This document shows, one piece after another, positions 56,353 through 64,000 of a stretch of DNA of 64,000 nucleotides. A model generated the notes under the pieces. It was given only the letters and a program-made list of their open reading frames with translations. It had not been told where the DNA came from and did not search any database. Position numbers and translations under genes: made by a program. How positions within the stretch are numbered: the stretch's first letter is position 1; each line of letters starts with the position of its first letter. The DNA lies in assembly GCA_020726505.1 (NCBI GenBank), contig JAHLEZ010000009.1:434001-498000 (forward strand), in the 5' to 3' direction. Source of the stretch: Leptodontidium sp. MPI-SDFR-AT-0119 (Eukaryota > Ascomycota > Leotiomycetes > Helotiales > Leptodontidiaceae).

Positions 56353-59300
56353 TGTGGTGGGGAAGGCTCTGGTAGCTCCTTTGTCACCTGACCGGATAGG
56401 CTCTTTCTACATAAAAGGGTTTATCACTTGAAAACAACTCAACAACTAAGAACTTTTTATAGATATTATTTAATACACTTTTTTCTCCTCCCCTCCCTCG
56501 ACTTTTTATACTCTTTAAATATTTATTATCTTTAGATTTAATTAATCCGCGATTTTCTACACCTAGAGTCTCCCCTGTACCTCATTATATATTACCCTCT
56601 TATTGTGTAGTTTATTGGGCTTTTTCCTTCTTATATATTTTTAGTGACTGACGTAGAGGGAGTAAGTTCAGTACGAGGAAATAAAACTAAGTAAGTTATA
56701 CGAAAAGGGCCCTTTATACTAATTATAAGCGTTTAGGGAGAATCAAGAAACAATAACTACTTAAACTAAGGGACTTATTTAATTAGTAACTCCTTAGCCT
56801 TCGAAAGTAAAAATAGTAAATATAGAGGCACAAGTATACGACAAAGAAAGTAGAGAGACACAAGGAAAGCAAGTGAGCCTTTATAATACGTAAGGACACT
56901 TAAAGTATTAGAAAATCTTTTCTCTCTCAGCTCGAGGCTTTATACCCGCCATTCCAAAGACTTATGCGCTGCTATCTCACGATACTTTCTATAGTAATAC
57001 GAGGCCCTATAGCATTAGACAGCTAAGGCCTAATAATATGAGGTGCCGAGATTATTATATAAGAAGTTAGCTAAGTATTATAGGCCTTACTTTTTAGTTC
57101 GTTAGCTAAAGGCCGAAGTCTTACTTAAAGATTCGGCGGAAGTATATTCTAAGTTAATTTAGAACTAGGCTTTAATTATCTTTTTAGCGTTATTTAATTT
57201 TCATTTACTTCTTATTTATTAATTTAAACCCTTTATAATTTTAGCGTATAGGGCTTAAGGCGTAGGCTGAGACCTCGCTAAAAGAGCTTATTATTTAGCC
57301 CTTCGCTTAAGGAGGCAAGGCCTTAAATTCTTGTTTCTTAGGGGATATTTCTTTACTTTCTTTACATAATAATATAACACTTATATACACTAAATTAATT
57401 CATACTTATACTCCCCTAAAGCCTTCGAAACAAGACTATATAAGCTACCTCTAAGAATAGAGAGTCGTTAAAAGACCTCAAGACGGATGCGTTTGACGAC
57501 ATTTATAATACTATTAAAGCCTAGTTTAATTCGAAACAGGACTTATATGTTATTATAAAGGAGTAGGGCATCACAAACCACTAATAGATACAGGCAAGTC
57601 GGCCTAATATCTTTACTAAGACGTTTAATTACCAAGAGGAAAGGATTCAGCTTACGTTTATGGCCACTTATGGCCAGTTGACCCGAGTACTACTATTATA
57701 GTACTTAAACTTCTTAAGCTATAGAGATAATACCCCAAGTAAAGAGATTCGCAAGGCCTTTAAGAAATAAAATAAAAAAGCTACGGCTAACTTAAATCTT
57801 GCCTTTCTTTTAACTTTACAAAAAATCGCTAGGGACCCCGAGAGTACTATAAACAAAGACTTAAAGAACGTTTACAACGGTCTAAGTCACATAAAGATCC
57901 TTGTAATAGTAGTTAAGAAAGCCACGAACGCCAAATACACGGCCGAGATAAACATCTTGCGATTTACTAAAGAGGCTTAAGAGCTAACTAGCGTTAGTTA
58001 TAAGACTAGCTATCTTAACTCTATTGCCTACAACAAGAAGGCAAGAGATAATTATAAGTGCCGGTGGTGTATAAATCGTTAGGAGCCTGGGATAAGACCT
58101 TAAGCACGACATAAGTTCATAAATTAATATTTTAATTATAAGAAGTTCATAGGTCTTAGGGTAATTTATAAAGTAAAAGATAATAACTACATTTGTATAA
58201 GACCTTAAGAAGAAAGGAAAAAGTCGTACCCCGTATAGTTTCCTATTAATAAGAGACTTAAATAAGAGTATATCCTCTCTTATATATTAAACAGTTAATA
58301 CTCTCTTAATCCTAAACGCAAAGCACAAGCGGTCAAAGAGTTACTAGCATCGCAATTAAAAGCAGCGCTTACAAGAGAAAAGGAAGTAACTTCTGTAGTC
58401 AATTATATCGAATTCGTCGATGAGCCTATTAACGCCAGTGAGTCTATTATTTTATAATAATAGGACTATTCCAAAGAGTAAATCGTTCAAGTCCAAGCTT
58501 TCTTATCTAATACTAAGGACAGCTCAGATTCCAAGGCAATAATTGCCCCTATCAAGACCAGAGCCTAAAAGAAGGCCCTAGTATTTAAGTTATACAAGGG
58601 ATCCGACAAGTTACAAGACAAAATCAAGGTCCAGGCCTTATATAGCAAACTAAAAGTTTCTTTAGATATTAGAGACGCTATATAGTTCACTAAAGTCATA
58701 AATATAAATAACTTTAAAGAAGTAAGAAAGACCCCTTAGCAAATCTTAACTAAGAATAAGTTTAAGATCTTTAATATAATCTTTAAACTTATTACGCTAA
58801 TCGCATTTAGGGCATTAACTTAGAATACTACAATTAGCTCTTTGGCGAAGAGGCGCACTGCGAAGCCTAAACTAATTATAATCTCCTTTGGAACCCTTAG
58901 ACTTATTACACGATTAGTACCTTCTCGGAACCCCCGTGTATAAGAAGTATTAGACTAGAACGGCTATAAGCTTGACAAGGTCCTCGACAAGCTATTGTCT
59001 TTATAAGAATTACTTAGCAATCTTACGTTAAGGGAAATAATAATACTTATTAACCCTCCTAAAGCTTCCTAAACGCCCGGTGGTACAATAAATCAATAAA
59101 TATAAAGGAAGTATATTACTAACGTTAAAGCTATTACCTTTAAAGATAATTATAGCCTTAATAGGGAAAAGGTTATTATATTATAAAGACTATTACTTAA
59201 TTCTTTATATACTTTCCCGAAGCCTATATTATATATAAATCAATTAGGGGGGCACCCCTTAACAAAGTAAGGCAATATTAAAACAAAGAAGGCCCGCGAT

Positions 59301-62300
59301 TAGCTTACGGGGAGAACAAAATAGAAAAGGAGGGTCTAAGTATACCTTAAGATCCCTAGGAATCTTCTTGCCTTGAAATTTCAGGCCTATTAGCAGTAGT
59401 TCCAGAATAGTGTCTTTATAACACAAGAGTCAATAATTAAGAAGTCAGTAATATAACTACTACTTAGCGCTATCCTATTGTTTAGGCCGGTCCTAATACT
59501 CCTCCTTAGTATACTATTAATATATAAAAACTTAGTACTAGAACTTCTTCGCTTAGTGCCTTCTACGTCACCTAAAACGATACGGCGAAGTGCTCGACTA
59601 ACAAGAAACACTAGCTTATATATTAAGATAAAGGCTATAAGTGGCTTTATAGAAATAAGTAACTTGTTTTACTCGCCAGCGCCGAAGGTAATAGTCACGA
59701 TGCCTAGCCGCTTTAAGGTTAGCGATGTTAAGGCTACACTTAATACGGGGGCTAAAGTTAATTATATAACTCTTAAAGTAATTAACCTCTTAGAACTACT
59801 AATAATAAGAAGTCAAACGATAGCCTTAAAGATAATTACTAGTATTAAGTCTCGTTTCGTTAGATTTACTAATAATATTACTGTTACTATAAGTAACTGC
59901 GCGATTAATAATTGGTTTTATATTATAAATAGCCCTAGAGTTAAGGTTATTCTTGGCTTTCCGTTCTTTTGTAAAGCTAAAGTCACTTTCCACTACCTAA
60001 GAAATTACGACGAAGACATTGTGCTCACTTCTTTATAGAATTAGTACTTTAGTCTTATTACTATAATTAGGACTAACAATGCTATTAAGGAAGCGAAGGA
60101 TATTAAGGCATTACGTGAAGAGAATAAAATAAGGCTAATTTACCTTAAAAATTTAGAATCCGAAATTAGTTATAAAGAAGAAGATTTCTCGGGAAACGAT
60201 TAACTAATTATTACTCGAGTGCTATAGTTAGTACACTCGAATACTTAGACATCCCGATATTAACGGGATTAAAAGAAGGAGTTTTTAAAGGGAGAGATAG
60301 TTAACCTTGTCGTCTTCGCCTCTTACTATAAGACCGGGAACTTATAAGTCTTAAAGAGATAGCGTATATTAAGTATATAAAGAGAGAATTCTATATATTA
60401 AAATTAGTAATTAGAGACTTTTTACTTAAGGCACTCCTTAACTCGTACCGAGAGGAACCCCTAGTCTCTAAGCCCTTATTTAAGGGAGTATTCAACGATA
60501 ATTCCTTATCTCTAGTTAGCTTAATGTTCGAATAGACTACTAATTACGACGAGCTTTTAATTAAGTCACCGTTTAGAAAAACGCAAAATATAATAGCGCG
60601 AATAAGAACTATATATAAGTTAAAGGCTAAGAAGGTCCTGCCCGTTAATTTAATTGACTTAATAGGCGACCCCCTTAATAAGAGGGAGAACTAATACGAG
60701 CGTGCACGAGAACGAGGAACTCCCTAAGATTATGTCAGAAAGTATTAAGAACACTTATTACTACGCTTTACTAGTATACCCCGAAACTCAAGAATTACCC
60801 CAGAAAGGCTAGTTAAATTAGACGTAAGTAGCCTATTATAGCCGGAAGAGAAAGCCTTATTCGACGAAATAGTAATTAATCGGGAAAAAGCTATAGCTTT
60901 TGACTAGCTTAAGTGTGGCAAATTTTATAAAAATGTTTCCCCTCCTGTTATTATTAAGACTATTAAATATATAGCTTAATAAGCTTCCAACTTTCCTTTA
61001 CCGTAAGCACTTATTCCAAAGGTTACTAAGATAATACAAGAAAGGCTTAATAAAGGAGTCTTAAAGTACTCCGAGGAACCTTACTATAATACTTAATTCC
61101 TAATTCAAAAGAAGGAGTTAAGGAAATATAAGTTGATTAACTCGGCTACTATATTAAATACTATCACCTGTAAGGATGTGAGCCTCCCCTTATTTATTAA
61201 TAAGTTTTCTAAAAAGTTTACTAATTGCCATGTTACGAGTCTCGTTAACTTATATTCTAAGTACAATTAATAAGTGCTTTATTAGTGTAGCAAGGATATG
61301 ACTGCCTTTTATATTCCTTATATCAGACTAGTCCGTAATACGACACTTCTATAAGGCGCTACTAATTCTATTACACAATTTGTTTAAACGATTACACGTA
61401 TCTTAAAGAAGCTAGTCCCAGCAGTTGCGATGCCATTCTTAAATGATATTAGTATTAAAGGCCTGTATATAGACTACGACTAAGCTAAAGCCTTGCCGAG
61501 GATTAGAAAGTTTATCCTAAAGTATATTAAGAACCTCGATATGACTCTTAAACGCTTAAAACGTGCTAAAGCTACGATTAAGCCTAAGTTATAGTTTTAT
61601 CTTAATAACATAGACATTATAAGGTACGCCTATAACTCTAAAAGGAGAAAACTATTTATAAGGCACCTCGTTAAAGTCAAGAACTAGCGAAAACCGGCAA
61701 ATCTCACTAAAGTTAAGGCATTCTTAAGACTTATTATTTACTTCTAAATTTAAATTAAGAACTTTCGCTTAATTACTAAACCTTTATACGCACTCTTATA
61801 AAAAGGAGTCAAGTTTCATTAGGAACCCGATTTACAAGGCAAGGCTATAGCCGAACTATAGAACGCTTTATACTTATCCCTAGTCTTATGTCGAATAGAC
61901 TACAGAGAGGAAGCTAATGAGATTATAATTAGAGTTAACTCTAGCGGAACTAGCCAGGGCGGCTTCCTAGGCCAGAGAAAGCTAACTTCGAACAAAATAC
62001 GACTAGTAAGGTAAGAGAGTAAGTTCTAAAGTAAGACTAAAGCCAAATATAATACTACTAAGAAAGAATATAAGGGCATACTCTACATCTTAAAGAAACT
62101 AAAGATTTAGCTTATTAAAGTATACTTTATTATAAAGACAAATACTAATACACTTATTATATAACTAAACAGGGCAGCCTATAATTATCTTAACGCTATA
62201 TTAATTAGATGGCTTACTTAGATACGACTCTTCGACTTTAAGGTTCAACATGTCTAAGGAACGACGTATATAATAGTAAACTAGTTGTCCCAAAGACTTA

Positions 62301-64000
62301 GGTACCCCGAAGATTCCCTAAAAGAAAGTAATACTAACGAAAACTAGATTCTCTCTAAGCTTAGAGCTTACGAGATTTGTCTTATTAACACTATAAGTAA
62401 AGAAAAAACTAATAGTTCGAAATTAAACGACGTATTAACGAACCCGAAACTTCGAAAACGAAATAAAATCCTTTAAGATATGAAATCTATAGTTTAAAGA
62501 CTTCGTAATAAGGGAGAATTTACTTCTTCTAGTAGTTCTAAGTCTTCTTCTAACGAAAGAGGCTTATCTATTATAATAAATAAGTACGGAGAATAGTACT
62601 AAGAGATAGCTTAATACTTAACGACACTTAAGACTCCGAAGTTAATGAATCGAAAACAATTTTATGTATTTAAGCGTAAGGCACTAAATTACGACGTATA
62701 TAATTGTAGGATCTAGAGGTTACTATCAAAAAAAGCTCTAGTTAAGCTCGTCATTAACATAATAAGAGAAAAAGAAGCGATACTTAAGAGCTGCCATAAT
62801 AACTCTAGTTATAAAGGACGGGAAAACACGTACTACTAAATCTTCACTCGATACTTCTAAAAAGGCCTATATATAGACTACATAAACTATATTCGGACAT
62901 ACCAAGATTACTAACTCTAATTATCTAAACGCTAAGAAGAGCCCCTCTACTTAATAACATCGAATGGCCTAATAGAGAAATAGGCGCTTAATATTGTGTT
63001 TATGCTAATAGAACGCGGAAAGAAGTATTTAGTAGTTACTAGGGACGACATAAGCGGTTAAGTTAAGGCAAGGGCCCTCGCTAGTAAAGAGGCTAAAGGA
63101 GTAGCTAACTTTATTTAATAAGATATTATTTGCTAGCACGGACTATTTTAGAGACTTATTATTAATAATAAAACTAAGAATATAAGAAAAGTTATAAACT
63201 TACTTAATAAAATAGAAGTCAACTGAATCTAAATCTTAATATATAATACTAGAGCGAACGGGATAATTAAGAAGAAATATAGCCCAATTAAGAATACGCT
63301 TTCTAAAATAGGCGGACGCTAGCTTGATAACCTTTTAGTAGTGTTATTTATAAACTGTACTATAGTATATCGCCTAACGGGGTATACTCCTTTTTACATA
63401 GTTTACGAGAGAGAAGCTATCTTACCTATTGAGATAATAAACCCGACCTAAAGATTATTGTTTACTAAAGAGATTAAAGACCGCTTTAAGCTCCTAAAGC
63501 TTTGCGCTCTCTAATTTCAAATGCGACAAGAATATATTAACGAAGCTATACTTATAAAGACCCGTCGTTATTAAGAAGATAAAAAAGTATTTAATCTAAA
63601 ACATAATATCCGTAAACGGCTATTTATTAAGGGAAACTTAGTCTTGCGTCAGGACTCTATTAAAGAGAGGGATATATCTACTAACCGTGCTCTCGATTTT
63701 AGATAGCTTAAACCTTACGAGATCTATAAAGCCTATATAAAGAAAGGGTACTACAAACTTAAAGAGCTAAGCTTAAATAACCCCTAACTTCGCCGGACTT
63801 TTACTAAGAATAAGCTTAAGCTTTTTCACAAGAGGCACGACTTTATCTATAATAACAGCGACGATAATAAACAGCTCGATAAAGAATTAAACGACAACCT
63901 CACGCCTAACTATAAACCTAATATTAATATACACGACCTTAGTAACCCCGAGTTCTTAGAGAACCCTGAGATCCCGATGATATAGCGTGTTCGGGATAAT
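56353..64000 (+). mobile_element. Gypsy G LTR retrotransposon, runs off the right edge
   Basis: A probable 5' LTR begins TGTGGTGGGGAAGG at 56353 and extends to roughly 56600 (no second copy in the window to fix its end). It is followed by a long leader, gag and a full pol to the last base. LTR, protease and RT style match a fungal Gypsy lineage different from D, E and F, lacking a recognisable chromodomain within the window. Confidence 0.75.
57420..64000 (+). pseudogene. Gypsy G gag-pol relic
   Basis: Gag about 57430-59100 (YQEERIQLTFMATYGQLTRV; a Cys-containing NYKCRWCINR segment at 58030-58080). A 186-codon open stretch at 59478-60038 is the retropepsin: VKATLNTGAKVNYITLKVI, with Asn replacing the catalytic Asp, and PRVKVILGFPFFCKAK. 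RT about 60980-61700: LRKYKLINSATILNTITCKD, MTAFYIPYIRLVRNTTLL, active site PAVAMPFLNDISIKG with Asn for the first Asp. RNase H about 61760-62300 (YNTTKKEYKGILYILKKLK). Integrase about 62800-63700 (IVYRLTGYTPFYIVYEREAI, LFIKGNLVLRQDSIKERDI). Coding continues to the window edge. Many RIP-type stops elsewhere. Confidence 0.87.

Noticed and set aside
1..64000. tRNA, rRNA or CRISPR loci
   Set aside because: No cloverleaf, rRNA-like or regularly spaced direct-repeat array was seen. A eukaryotic window would not carry CRISPR.

Overview
The window looks like a repeat-dense, RIP-mutated block from a filamentous ascomycete (Pezizomycotina). Evidence for this: a HET-domain gene with a short GT..AG intron, a FunK1-type kinase relic, DUF3435/FluG-domain proteins, fungal Tc1, Copia and Gypsy transposons, and pervasive C-to-T/G-to-A decay. 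Coding frames can be followed through hundreds of codons only by reading through TAG/TAA/TGA at former Gln and Trp positions, and catalytic Asp/Glu have often become Asn/Lys. That is the signature of repeat-induced point mutation (RIP). Perhaps 85% of the window is dead transposon. Base composition returns to normal only in islands at about 7.4-9.06 kb, 13.2-15.2 kb and 37.2-43.25 kb. The species cannot be named from this sequence.

Layout. 0-1.5 kb: Tc1-like element with matched terminal inverted repeats. 2.7-4.4 kb (-): DUF3435 tyrosine-recombinase-like relic. 5.4-7.25 kb (-): a 1.8 kb RIPed gene of unknown function. 8.05-8.43 kb (+): FunK1 kinase fragment. 9.5-13.1 kb (+): second DUF3435 relic with a C2H2-like region, followed by two chromodomains. 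13.47-14.48 kb (-): an intact hypothetical gene. 15.18-19.16 kb: Copia A (-), truncated. 19.16-26.84 kb: Copia B (+) with 185-bp LTRs. 26.84-28.32 and 36.87-37.15 kb: Gypsy D (-), split by a nest consisting of a 688-bp LTR-like insert (X), Copia C (28,338-35,886, 257/258-bp LTRs, TSD TGGTG) and a solo LTR of the Gypsy E family (36,564-36,865, TSD AAAAC). 38.5-41.5 kb (+): membrane-HET gene. 42.3 kb (+): small Cys-containing ORF. 42.96-43.7 kb (-): fragment of an RRP3-like DEAD-box helicase. 44.1-52.03 kb: second Tc1-like element (-), whose transposase is split at codon 9 by the complete 6.6 kb Gypsy E (+, TSD ACGTA). 52.07-53.88 kb: 3' half of Gypsy F (-). 54.8-56.1 kb: unidentified relic. 56.35-64.0 kb: Gypsy G (+), running off the window.

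The genes do not form a pathway. The biology is genome defence and element nesting. The only plausible functional host loci are the hypothetical gene at 13.5 kb, the membrane-HET gene (allorecognition or cell death) and perhaps the 42.3 kb ORF. The most unusual points are: (i) cysteine-rich, possibly spliced ORFs lying antisense between pol and the 3' LTR in two Copia elements with unrelated LTRs; (ii) tandem chromodomains downstream of a DUF3435 protein; (iii) a membrane-segment/HET fusion; (iv) a nest whose insertion order can be read from four sets of target duplications.
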